From Amphimedon queenslandica (taxonomy: Eukaryota; Porifera; Demospongiae; Haplosclerida; Niphatidae), in NCBI RefSeq assembly GCF_000090795.2, contig NW_003546464.1:13595-33884 (forward strand): a DNA stretch of 20,290 bases, given 5' to 3'. The notes beneath the pieces were generated by a model, which did no database searches, had not been told where the DNA came from, and saw only the letters and a list, made by a program, of their open reading frames with translations. The position numbers and the translations under genes are program-made. Shown piece after piece: positions 7,404 through 16,907 of this stretch (the stretch's first letter is position 1; each line of letters opens with the position of its first letter).

Positions 7404-9192
7404 ACAGCTCTAAGTTCTGTCTTCAGTTGGATTTTACTAATGCTTTCAACTCCATTGATTGCTTAATCATGTTTCGAGAGATTCGATCTGGGATGCTTTT
7501 GCTTTTCTATTGGATCGAATGCTGCATGGCTCACAGCCTCGTCTCCTGTTTGGTGACTGTTATTTTTAGCTGTACAGGTGTCCAGCAGAAAGACCCCCTT
7601 GCTTTTTCTATGCTCCTCAATGCCCTTATAGAGAAAATCCAATCTGATGTCCCCACCTACTGTTGAATCAATGGTACCTTGACGATGGTATCCTTTGTGG
7701 CTCCACTGAGGGCCTCTGGTCTGCCTTGTCCATCATTGACGATTTTGGTCCAACCAGAGGTCTTCATCTCAATTGCTCCTAATCTTTCCTGTCCATCCCA
7801 GCAGATTTTGGGGATTTGCCATCTCCTCTCTCTCCAGACATCACTTCTTCCTCTGAGGGCTTTATCTTGCTTGGGGCCCCTATAGGTCCTCCTAATTTTT
7901 GTCGTTCTGTATTTCAGGATCAAATTGAGAAGATAAATTCTATCAGTCTCCTCTCTCTTATGGAATATTCTCAATTGGAGTACTCTCAGCTGCGCTCCTG
8001 CATAAGTCTTCCCAAGCTCCTTTGTATTCTTGGAACCACTCCTCCAGATATTCTTCTACCTGTTTAAGTGAGTTTGTTTCTGTTCTGTTTAACTGTCTTT
8101 TGAATATAGTGGGAGGGGCTCTTCCTGACTGGTCCCGTTCCAAAGCTGCTCTTCCTATCAGACTTTGAGGAGTGGGTCTTTGCCAAGCCTGTCATCACTC
8201 TGCCTCTATTTTCCTTGCATCTGTCTTTCCCAGCTCCTCCATCATCATGGAGATATTGGATCAAGTAGTTCTTCCTTCCTACATCAGCTCTGCTTTTCAG
8301 CTTTTTGGTTAATGCTTAGGGTTGTCGACATGTCTTCCTTTAGCTCCTTTGATTTCTCTATCTGACAGAAGTCCTTAAGCCGAGCTGTAGATCAATTTAA
8401 CTTTAACCATCTTTTAGATAGTTCAACTGATCTGAGCTCTTCTCTCTTGAAGCCTACCACATGCTGGTGACTGGCTCACTGTTCTTCCATCTACCAACCT
8501 TGGTTTAAAACTCCTGAATAGTCAGTTTTGTCTCTGCCTTAGTTACTGGCTTGAAGTTCGTCCGTCTAGCAATTTCTTTCCCTGTCCTATTTGTTCTCAT
8601 CCAGCTGATCCTTTAGGGGATCATGCCTTGGCCTGTGGTGGTAATGGTGATAGGTCAGTCAGGCACAATGCCTTGAGAGATGTCATTTTCTCAGTGGCCC
8701 AGTCTGCTGCACTTTCCCCTCGTAGAGGAGTCCTATCTCTCCTACTTAACTCTGTCAGCCGCCCAACTGATATCTATCTCCATGTCTGGTTTCATGGTTG
8801 TCCTGCAGCAGTTGATGTTACTGTCATTTCTTTCCTCTAATGCCAAGTACTTCCTCAGGCTGCTTCCATCCAAGGGCATGCTCTTACTGTTGCTAATGTC
8901 AGGAAAATGAAAGTCCATTTTGATAATTGTAGGTCAGTGGGTGTTCACTTGATTTCCCTTGCTGCAGTCTTTGGGAGGGTGGAGTGTGGATGCTCTTTCC
9001 TTCCTTCTTTCCCATAGCCACAATCTTGCCTCCCTCCAAGGACTTCTACCATCTGAAGTCTCCCAGCAACTCTTTCAGCTCCTCTCAATAACCATCTGGC
9101 ACTTTAATGCCCAGATGTGGTTGTCCCAGTTCTCTGTCCTTCCTCTTCCATTGGATTGGGTGATGTAATTCTGTTTTGTACTGTTAACTTTA
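7404..9192 (+). pseudogene. 5'-truncated LINE copy, plus strand (RT through endonuclease)
   Basis: Reverse transcriptase similarity starts at LDFTNAFNSIDCLIMFREI (7427), then GVQQKDPL (the usual GVQQGDPL with G changed to K), and after a frameshift WYLDDGILCGSTEG (from 7672), LLGAPIGPPNFC, YSQLRSCISLPKLL. The C-terminal module follows: CPICSHPADPLGDHALAC (from 8583), RHNALRDVIFSVAQSAAL, SRPTDIYL and AAVDVTVISFL (to about 8840). The C-terminus is LWHFNAQMW-like, near 9100-9170. Several frameshifts and stops (for example TAA after LNCS) disable it. It runs opposite to the other copies and meets copy B tail-to-tail across the (ATT)n at 9193. RT copies the element RNA at the nicked target; the C-terminal module is the presumed nickase. 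Confidence 0.85.
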
Positions 9193-9244
9193 AAATTATT
9201 ATTGTTATTATTACTATTATCATTATCATTATCATTTTGTATTA

Positions 9245-9276
<32 letters not shown>

Positions 9277-9286
9277 TCTATTATTA
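9193..9286. repeat. (ATT)n microsatellite between convergent LINE copies
   Basis: An ATT/ATC-rich tract, read as (TAA)n on the minus strand. It is the 3' tail of the minus-strand copy B and directly follows the 3' end of the plus-strand copy, so the two copies meet tail-to-tail here. Confidence 0.9.
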
Positions 9287-11109
9287 TGAAAGAGAGAAAG
9301 AGAGATGTGGGAAAAGGGGCAGAAACACAAAATCACAAAAATGGAACGGATAGAAGAAACAAAAAGAAAAATAATGACGAGAGACAAAGACATGAGAGAG
9401 AAAAGTTAAATCAGCCCATCCACAAAGGACAGGACAGGTAGAGTCCTATTCAGCCACATCTGAGCATTAAAATGCCAAAGCTTCTGGATGAGATGGCGAG
9501 TAACATCCTGGGGAGGAAGACCAATCCTGGTGCCTAGGTGGTGACCAATCATCCGAATGGTACTGAGGGCATCCCGACTCCAACCACCCAAAGACTCCAC
9601 AGCCATGGGATTAAAGGAAACCCCCACTTTTGGCAGTTAGCAAGATGGACAGAATGCTTTCTCTGTGGAGCCACAGACAAAGCAGACCCCTGAACAGAAG
9701 CAGCTTGCTGAATAACTTGAGCTTGTAGAGGGGACACAACCGTAACGTCCTAAGCAGCAGGGTGACCATGGAGCCAGGACGGAAGGAAGACATCTGGACG
9801 GTTGAAAGAATCAGGCACAAGGTACGGGATCTCCCTGCGAGGGAAGAGGGCAGCATCTTGGGCTGCAGAAAAAATAGCATCCCGTAAAGCAGTATGCCTA
9901 GAAACTCTCTTAGTGCTGCCTCCACATGCGAAAGCATGATCACCAAAAGCATGAGCAGGATGAGAGCAAAAGGGACAATCCATGGTGTCACTAGGAAGCT
10001 AAACCCCCAACCATTGTTTTAGACAAAGCCAAAAATTCACAGTCTAAAAGATGATGGCCTAGGTTTGGGGAAGAAAGAACCCCTATCCAATCCCTAGCAT
10101 GAGGAATACTGCTAGACAGGAGAAGGGCCTTAGAACAAATGTCCTGAGTCGATGAAAGAAGAGCATTATGATTGACCTTAACTTTGAGACGTGACAGAGA
10201 CTTTTGAGATATTGGCAGGTCAAGCTCAGAGATAGACGTCCGGTCAGAGAGTTCAGCAGAAGAAGCAAAGGCTACAAGAGCAGCAGATACATAAGATGGA
10301 AGCATCTCTTAACCAGATAAGGACAATATAAGGAGGCAACAAGCAGTGACTGAAGCAAGGAAGATGGCAGATGAATGCTGAGATGCCAAACGGAGACCAA
10401 CACTACCTAACTTGATGGGCAAGGCAGCATTACAGCATGGCCAAGATGTGAGGGAACCCCCAACAAGCTCAGACAGAGAGTCAAAAATGATAGCATCAAA
10501 ATCCATTGTTACAGAAAACAGAACATGAGGGAAAGTGGTACCGAGGCCACACAGCAGTTTTGGCAGGCAAAAGCAGGAACGGAGAAGGGAGAACTGTGAC
10601 TGAGAATCCTCTAGCAAAGGAAGAAGTTTCAGGGAAGGTTAAATTCATTCAACCCTCTCATTGACTAAGGACTGACAGAATTCAGGGGGGCCAACTGGAG
10701 CTCAAAGCAGAACAAAACCAACAGATGTAAAGGGAATAGCACTAGGGAGTGGGTGAGGATTACTCGCAAGTCGGGGTAGATAGAAAAGTGACTTATAGAG
10801 GTTGAGATGCAAACCAGAAGAGGGACCCAAATCTTCAATGATAGTAAGAGCTGCTAAAAGGTCATCAGATGTTCCACAGAAAACCCCATCATCCAAATCC
10901 CAGCTGTAGAGAACAAGACCAGGAACCTCACTCTCTAACCTCTCAACAACAGGCTGCAGAACTAAAAGAGAAAAGCAGGGGACCCAAGGGATCCCCCTGC
11001 TTGACACCACAGCAGCTAGGGATTATATAATCTCCAAAGAGTAAATTAGGCTGGACCACACAGCAGCATTTGACCCAGTTGGAGAGGAGGGGGATCTTAG
11101 AACGTACCT
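9287..11109 (-). pseudogene. LINE copy B, minus strand, 5'-truncated within the RT
   Basis: The copy starts within the RT (VRSKIPLLSNWVKCC), followed by GVKQGDPLGPLLFS and SWDLDDGVFCGTSDDL (about 10870-10910, where the first tyrosine of YLDD is aspartate). It then has the thumb-like LLRSCFCLPKLLCGLGTT and SSSIPHARDWIGV blocks. The endonuclease-like part is the best preserved of all copies: CPFCSHPAHAFGDHAFAC, RHTALRDAIFSAAQ, NRPDVFLPSW, then PAA, a TAG stop and DVTVVSPL (about 9735-9980). The C-terminus is LWHFNAQMWLNRTLPVLSF ending in VDGLI and a stop at about 9406-9408, followed by a pyrimidine-rich 3' UTR (9287-9405) and (TAA)n. Scattered stops and frameshifts make it a pseudogene. Confidence 0.85.
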
Positions 11110-11129
11110 TATTATTATTATTATTATGC
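11110..11129. repeat. (TTA)n tract at the junction of two LINE copies
   Basis: Short TTA tract (TAA on the minus strand). On its right is a short 3'-end-like piece (about 11130-11165, minus strand), on its left the truncated 5' edge of copy B. Confidence 0.8.
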
Positions 11130-12228
11130 AACAGAAAAAACAAAGGCCTACACATAAGACATACGCTATTCTAAATAATTATTACTAATATTAATATACA
11201 GTTACAAAACAGTCCACTTAAATAACACCATCCACAGAAGCTGGAATAAGGGGATGGCAGGTAGCCCACATGGAAGCATTCCCTCTCCAAGAGCAACAGA
11301 GAGCCGCTGGAAGAGGTGTTGTTGGACAAGAGCAGAGTCACAACAAAGCCTTTGACCCATCACGCAACGAATAGAAGAAATAATAGTAATAGCTGACCCA
11401 CTCCAGCCTCCAAGAGCTTCCACTGCCCAGGGAAATTAGGAAACACCAACTCTGGAGCAGGCAGCAGCATGCAAAGCCTGTTTTTAAGTATCAGCCACAG
11501 CAAGAGCAGCACCAGGGGTTACAGCAGCATCAACAACTGTCTGAGCCTAAAGAGAAGAAATCAGTCACATCCAGGATAGCAGGTCGTCCACCTGTATAAG
11601 ATGGAAGAAATATATTTGTGGGGCGACTGCATGACCCAGGGATGAGACCAGGGACCTCCTTCCTCGGAGCCAGAGCAGCAGATTGAGCTGATGAGAAGAT
11701 GATGTCACGAAGCGAATCATGCCTACGAAATAAGTCTTTATTGCCACGACATCTAATCTGATGATCACCAAGAGAGTCACAAGAAGAGGGACAGACCAAG
11801 CAGGGACAGGGACCATCACTGAGAGGATCACCTAAGCAATACTTTGAGCAGAAGCAATACTCTTGGTCAAGGAAATTGAGGCCCAGATGTTTCAAGGGGA
11901 CAACCTGCAGCTAGTCACCAGCATGTGGCAAGGAAGAGGAGAAGGCAAGGGCTTTGGCTTTAGTAGTAGTGGCTGTAGACAGTAATGTAGAGAAGCGAGC
12001 CTCGTCTATACAACAAGGAAGAGAACGCTGAGATATTGCAAAACGAAGCTCAATGTCCTCATGAAATGACCAGTCAGGCCTAGCAGGATGAAGAGCTAAA
12101 TGTGGACGGCAAGAATTTAGGGGGAGAGACAGGTGTGGAGGAAAGCCTAAAATTTCTTCAATTAAAGAACTAGAACAAACCAGAGAGCCATTAAAGACAG
12201 CTGAGGCAAAGGTGTCATTCTGCATCAA
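11130..12228 (-). pseudogene. LINE copy A2, minus strand: connection and endonuclease part
   Basis: The block begins abruptly at FASAVFNGSLVCSSSLIEEI (12228) and contains ARPDWSFHEDIELRF, ISQRSLPCCIDEARFSTLL and ALAFSSSLPHAGD. Next is the zinc/endonuclease part: CPCLVCPSSCDSLGDHQIRC, RRHDSLRDIIFSSAQ, APRKEVPGLIPGS, SRPTNIFLPSY and AILDVTDFF (about 11540-11830). The C-terminal GGWSGSA..QHLFQRLSVAL block reaches about 11202, with a one-base loss before GNASMW-like residues. It repeats a module already present in the adjacent upstream block (12229-12610), so the two are different copies fused without a microsatellite. A weak TAATAATTATT stretch follows its end at about 11180-11195. Confidence 0.75.
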
Positions 12229-14671
12229 GAAAGTGCAGACCCAGATTTCATGATGGAAGGAACCCTAACCAATCACAAGCATGAGGAATGCTAGTGGAAA
12301 GGAGTAGAGCCCTAGAACGTTTGCTAGGGGGCACAGAGAGGAGACTATCAAAAGCCGATTTATCAACAAGCTGAGAAAGTGATTTCAGCGAGACTGGACA
12401 GTTCAAATCGTAAAATGAAGAAATATCAGTGAGGCCTGTCACAGAGTGGAACAAACTAAAGGCTGCAGATGTATAAGAGGATGGAACAACTTGACTCGAC
12501 AGAGAAAAGATTAGTGACGAGCAGGCATAAACTAAGGAAAGGAATGTAGCTCCAAAATGGGCATAGGCAAGTTGGATCCCAATACCGCCTAACCAAGGTG
12601 AAAGGGTTGCATTTATATGGGACCAGTGGGAAAAAGTTCCACCTACTAAGTCAGAAATGCAGTGGAACGTGAAATTATCAAAGTCTTGAATGGCAAATGC
12701 CATAATGTCAGAGGCTGTAGTCCTTGGAGCACAAGAAACCTTTTTGAGACTAGGAAATGACCTAAGAAGTGAATATTTGAACTGAGAGTCCTCCAAAAAG
12801 AAAGGAATTTGACAGACTCTGGTTTTACCAAGTCGTTTCGAAATAAACTCACACAAAACTCAGGAGGGCCAATTAGGGAGCCCAATAGAACAAAACCAAG
12901 CGAGGTCACAGGGATATCAGATGGTAAGGATTACTTAGAAGAATCCACCCCAGAGGGAAGGTAGGGGAGACTTTGAGTGATTGAGATAAAGACCACAGGG
13001 AGGACACATGTCTTCAATAATATTAAGGGCAGACAGGAGATAAGCAGGAGGACCAGTGAGGATGCCATCATCCAAATACCATGCATTAAGCAAGAGACCA
13101 GGGACCTCACACTGAACCCTTTCAATAATAGGGTGGAACAGAATGGAAAAGGCCAGGGGACCCAAAAAGTCTCCCTGCTGAACCCCTGCACAGCTCAACA
13201 GAGTGTACTCACCAAAATGAAGGTTAGGCTGAGCTCCGTAGTAGCACTCCAACCACGGGGACAAAGAAGGGAAGCGATAACGAACTTCTCGGAAAAGAGT
13301 TGATCTATCAATGATGTTGAAGGAATTTGAGAAGTCCAGGAGACAACACTGAATAAGATGGGGGACAGAAGGGTTGGATAGAAGGAACTTAATCAAGTGG
13401 ATCAAGGATTTAGCCCCATTAGACACACCTACGCCCAGCTGAAGGGGGCAGACAAGGGGCATAACGAAGGAGACGAGGCACTTCGAGACTAAATGCCGAA
13501 TGTCTTCCCTGATAGCATGGGTTGAAGGCCAACAGGCTTCTTCAGAGAAGCAAGGAAGGTGGCTCCACAGAGATGAGGAACTACGGGAGGGGGGCAGGCT
13601 CCAGAGCTGAGAAAATTCATTAGGTGAAAAAGTTGGAGGAGGGTGGCTTGAGCCCTACTTGGGGAGGGGCAGCAAACAGCCACCTTAAAATGCGAAGCTC
13701 TTAGACCAGATAGGCCAGGAGCAGTATCAGTTAAAAATGATTTGATTGACGTGAGAATGGTGGTCGGTAAAATTGAAGGGAGGATGGAAAGAAGAGAGAG
13801 AAAAGAAGAGCGAGAGAAAGAGAAAGGAGGGGGACATGGAGAGGGAGAGGAAGAATGAGTAGAGGAATAGGGGTAGAAGGACAAGAAGGGAAGGAGGAGG
13901 GACGGGAAGAGACAGAAGGACAAAGATGGGAGAGGAAGAGGAATGGATCGGTAGTAAGGAGGGGTATGGAAGAGAATGGGGATGGCACTGGGGATGTTTA
14001 AGGAGCAGAGCATCCCGAGATTCCTTAGAGGGAGTGACAAGCCACATGAACTGAGAGCCTGGATAGCCTTTTGATAAAGACCTGATTCAGTAGCACCAAT
14101 GGCCCTACATACGTTAGAAGTAGAAGAGGATGCAGCGAGGCTTTTGAAGAAACTAGTGCCCAGAGAGGCAGATAGTCACCACTCTGGCAGCCAGAGTCTT
14201 TCTTTAACAATATCAACTAGGTCCTTCTCTTTACAACACTGACAAAATGGAGGAAGAAATAAGATGCACTTTGGCAACATGAAGAGCTTGAGCCAGACTT
14301 CTATGTCCAAAGGGACGTGCAAAGACCATCTCAATGGCGAAGGAGAGAACTCCCGACCAGCTGTTGGAGCGCCTTTGGGGACATGGAAGAGAACAGAAAC
14401 ACTAAAGCGACAAATATCCAGTGAAGGCAGCGATAGTGGACAAGGAAGGGAGAGGATGAGGCTGCAGGCTAACTAGGAACCACAGACTAAGGTCTACGTG
14501 TCTCAGAAGACGCGCTGCGTGAGGGGTCATTAAGGACATTACCACCGTCATGGCTGGAGCCAGAACGCTCAGGCTGACAAGAGGAGCAAGGGCACCCGCT
14601 CTGAACACAAGAACAGCTCTTACAGACACTATTAGCCTTGTTAAAAGCCCAGTATTTGCTGCTTGCCGCCA

Positions 14672-14672
<1 letters not shown>
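12229..14672 (-). pseudogene. LINE copy A1, minus strand: nearly complete N-terminus and reverse transcriptase
   Basis: The ATG at 14672-14670 directly follows a (TAA)n tract and opens MAASSKYWAFNKANSVCKSC, with cysteine cluster C-x2-C-x-C-x4-C-x-C-x2-C (about 14575-14625), then a TAG at 14487-14489. Downstream blocks in shifting frames are KERLWLPEW, a proline/serine-rich low-complexity stretch (about 13740-13990), GLSGLRASHFKVAVCCPSPS, the RT entry GGLQP-like and LQLGVGVSNGAKSLIH, CCLLDFSNSFNIIDRSTLF, SCAGVQQGDFLGPLAFS, NAWYLDDGILTGPPAYLLSA (about 13040-13090), and the thumb and connection to SIPHACDWLGF. It ends at LGLHFL near 12235, where it is fused to copy A2. It is the only copy reaching the protein N-terminus. 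Frameshifts at about 13490 and 12930 inactivate it. Confidence 0.82.
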
Positions 14673-14713
<41 letters not shown>

Positions 14714-14723
14714 CATTATTATT
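14673..14723. repeat. (ATT)n microsatellite at the 5' end of copy A1
   Basis: ATT tract, read as (TAA)n on the minus strand, immediately before the A1 start codon. It is also the 3' tail of the short piece at 14735-14775. Confidence 0.9.
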
Positions 14724-14734
14724 ACTATTATAAA

Positions 14735-14775
14735 CCAACCAAAACAAGAAAAAGAACAAAACAAAAAACCACAAG
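14735..14775 (-). mobile_element. Tiny LINE 3'-UTR fragment between TAA tracts
   Basis: On the minus strand this is a T-rich 3'-UTR-like stretch (TTTTGTTCTTTTTCTTG..) ending in (TAA)n. It resembles the 3' UTRs at 14824-14880 and 15080-15120. It looks like an extreme 5'-truncated insertion. Confidence 0.45.
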
Positions 14776-14778
14776 AAT

Positions 14779-14823
14779 GTTATTATTGTTATTATTATTA
14801 TTGTTATTATTATCATTATTAGT
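14779..14823. repeat. (ATT)n microsatellite tail of LINE fragment D
   Basis: ATT/GTT tract, reading as (TAA)n on the minus strand at the 3' end of fragment D. Confidence 0.85.
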
Positions 14824-15062
14824 ATAAAAACCAAAAAAAAGAAAAAGCCAAAAACCCCCCAAAACAAACTAAAACAGTTTAAACAACCCCATCTACCTCG
14901 GAATGAAGAACAGGGACTCGAGTGACCCAGGAAGTGGCATATCCCCTCCACAAGAAGACAGATAACCTCTGAAAGAGGTGGGAGATGGAACAAGCTGGGT
15001 TTTGCCCCAACCGATGAGCAGTAGCTTGGTGACCTCCCTAATAAAGGAAACAGCCAACACAC
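14824..15062 (-). pseudogene. LINE fragment D: extreme C-terminus and 3' UTR, minus strand
   Basis: On the minus strand one uninterrupted frame reads HQATAHRLGQNPACSISHLF, QRLSVFLWRGYATSWVTRV and PVLHSEVDGVV followed by a TAA stop near 14881. The LWRG-x-A-x-x-W and VDGV endings match the C-termini of the other copies (LWHFNAQMW..VDGLI). About 60 bp of T-rich 3' UTR and (TAA)n follow. The upstream end abuts the (TTA)n at 15064. It is only about 240 bp long, a strongly 5'-truncated insertion, and its frame is undamaged. Confidence 0.75.
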
Positions 15063-15063
15063 T

Positions 15064-15079
15064 AATTATTATTATTATA
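15064..15079. repeat. (TTA)n tract between LINE fragments C and D
   Basis: Short ATT tract, TAA on the minus strand. It is the 3' tail of fragment C and the insertion point of fragment D. Confidence 0.8.
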
Positions 15080-15728
15080 CTATAAACAAACAAAACAAGA
15101 GAAAAAAGGGGGAGAAAAAGAGCTAATCGAACAAGAAAGAAATAGAAAAGGAAAGAGAGAAATGAGAAATAGTCAACGAACCCCATCTGCAGGTGTGGGT
15201 GAAGGAGTGGTCCTAAAATCCATGCTGTAGCATAAGGATACAGAAAAGCGCTTGAGAAGATGATTAAATGAGCCAGACCAGGTCCGTTGTTTTTGAAGAC
15301 GAACCAACGAACAGAAGAAGATAGCATTCGAGCCCCACCCAACAAAAGTTTTCACCAACAAAGGAAGGAAAAGGACCACATTTGACATACAGGCAGCCTG
15401 ATGGAGGCACCTTTTCCTGTGTTCCATGTAGATGTATGACCCTGGATTGAAGCAGCAGAGTTGATGGTAAGGAACTGGAAAGGAGAGGAAACAGCAACAT
15501 CCAAAGCTACAGGTCTGCCTTGACACCAACTGGGGAGATAGATATCTGCAGGATGTGAGGTTCTAGAGGGAATGAGAGAAGGAACATCCTTACCAGGGCC
15601 AAAGCTGCAGAAGAGGCAACAGAATAAATAATGTCCCTCAGGGCATCATGGCGATGAATTCTATCATGATTACCACACAAGACACCTAGTGATCTCCAAA
15701 TCTGTCTGAGGGGACTGAACAAATGCAA
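15080..15728 (-). pseudogene. LINE fragment C: endonuclease-like domain to 3' end, minus strand
   Basis: Minus strand. The frame enters at VLCGNHDRIHRHDALRDIIY, then after a frameshift GKDVPSLIPS, SHPADIYLPSWCQGRPVALD and VAVSSP (about 15490-15660). The C-terminal part has FVGWGSNAIFF and SLCYSM-like blocks to about 15180, then a T-rich 3' UTR ending in (TAA)n at 15064-15079. The upstream edge lies at the (ATT)n of 15729. The first half of the zinc-binding CPxC motif is cut off. Same strand and order as copies A, B and D. Confidence 0.75.
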
Positions 15729-15835
15729 TATTATTATTATTATTATTATTGTTATTATTATTATTATTATGGCCAATAGAAAGTACAGGAACATAAAAGA
15801 TTTAAAAGAACAAGATTGAGTATGATTCCAAACGA
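15729..15835 (-). repeat. (ATT)n microsatellite plus LINE 3'-end-like box
   Basis: The (ATT)n at 15729-15771 is followed by GGCCAATAGAAAGTACAGGA (from 15772). On the minus strand this reads CTTTCTATTGGCC running into (ATA)n. The same box, with two differences, occurs at about 7240. This suggests the 3' end of another copy whose body has been lost, leaving the TAA tail into which fragment C inserted. Confidence 0.55.
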
Positions 15836-15845
15836 CCAACAAAAA

Positions 15846-15981
15846 TACAAAGTGAAAATCCTACTCCCGTAAAGCAAATTCTACTCTACATTGTACTTTT
15901 GATGTTATTATGTAAGTCTTTTGAATCACCTTGCAATGTAGAGTAAAATTTGCATCACAAGAATAGGATTTTCATTTTGCA
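15846..15981. mobile_element. 136-bp foldback MITE
   Basis: Two arms of about 48 bp, 15846-15893 and 15934-15981, are imperfect inverted complements. Shared blocks include TGAAAATCCTA, GCAAATT and ACTCTACATTG. The loop is about 40 bp. It is long enough to form a stable hairpin and has no coding potential. The target duplication is unclear. Confidence 0.8.
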
Positions 15982-16310
15982 TTTGATTGCTTGTCCGAGT
16001 TCTGAGATTTAAGCATGCACAACCATGCCCAAATTTTGGAGCACATGCTTATATAATTAACATAGTGGCAATGGCAGGTAAGTTTGCCAGATACAGCAGA
16101 TACAGCCTTTTCTTATCTTGGAGAATGGTTTTAGGGTTTAGACTGTTAGAGTAGAGTGGTGTAAGAATTATACTTCTAGCATGAGTCAAGATTGAGATAC
16201 AGCTCGCCAACTAAATTCCTTGATGATGATGATGATGAAAAAAGAAAGCAGAAGAAAATGGCTAGTTTGCCGAATTTTGGTTTTCATCTTAGACTATGTT
16301 TAGAGCCATG

Positions 16311-16421
16311 CTATTTGTACCAATGGAGTCCTCTGGTCAAGATGAGTTCCTCGAAAAAGTCGGCTAAGCACAGAAGCTCGTTTTCCTGGTACAGCAAGGC
16401 TGCAAATGTCGTGGAAGCCAT
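16311..16421 (-). CDS. Small unrecognised open frame, 36 residues
   Basis: On the minus strand an ATG at 16421 in good context reads MASTTFAALLYQENELLCLA, then DFFEELILTRGLHWYK and a stop. The GC content is higher than the surroundings and the sequence looks protein-like (acidic helix FFEELIL). I do not recognise it. It could be the first exon of a lost gene or chance. The plus strand of the same DNA is also open (16192-16452), so strand choice is uncertain. Confidence 0.2.
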   Translation of the reverse strand: MASTTFAALLYQENELLCLADFFEELILTRGLHWYK

Positions 16422-16865
16422 TTTGTTTGGGGGGGTGAATCCTACTTATTAACGTTACCATGTTACTAATACAACGTCACACACACACAATAAAACACTA
16501 TTATTCTTACAAAAATAGGCAATTATAATTATTATTGTCATTATCATTAACATTATTATTAATATTGTTTCTAGGAGGCTTGTGATGTTCAACAGGCAAT
16601 TACTGACAAAGGACAAAGTGAACCCTATATTCTTCTCACTGGTACTTATTAAGAGCCATTGCAGGCGTACAACTTTTGAAATAAATTGCAAGGACATTGT
16701 CTCAGTTTTAATATCTTCCTTTTTTGTCTTTAATATTTGCTACACAAGTGGATGCCAAAATTTGTTTATGTTTTTGAAACTTGCTTACTGAGCTTTGTTA
16801 ATAAATCTGTTCCCCCTTCTGTTAATCAATACATGGCATCCTTACAGTATGTCCAGTGATTTCAC

Positions 16866-16907
16866 TCATTACATGTATACTTTCATTCATTACATGTATA
16901 CTTTCAT
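16866..16907. repeat. 21-bp tandem repeat, two perfect copies
   Basis: TCATTACATGTATACTTTCA plus T, at 16866-16886 and 16887-16907, followed by a degenerate start of a third copy. Non-coding. Confidence 0.85.

Noticed and set aside
7073..7404. Long isoleucine/tyrosine-rich open frames on both strands
   Set aside because: They are translations of the (ATT)n microsatellite. Only the part after 7404 has protein similarity.
7171..9286. CRISPR or satellite array, from the repeated short units
   Set aside because: The repeats are simple trinucleotide tracts without regular spacers, and the DNA is eukaryotic.
13740..13990. GA/CT-rich tract as a separate low-complexity regulatory element
   Set aside because: It lies at a consistent place in the LINE protein as a proline/serine-rich linker before the RT, so the LINE explains it.
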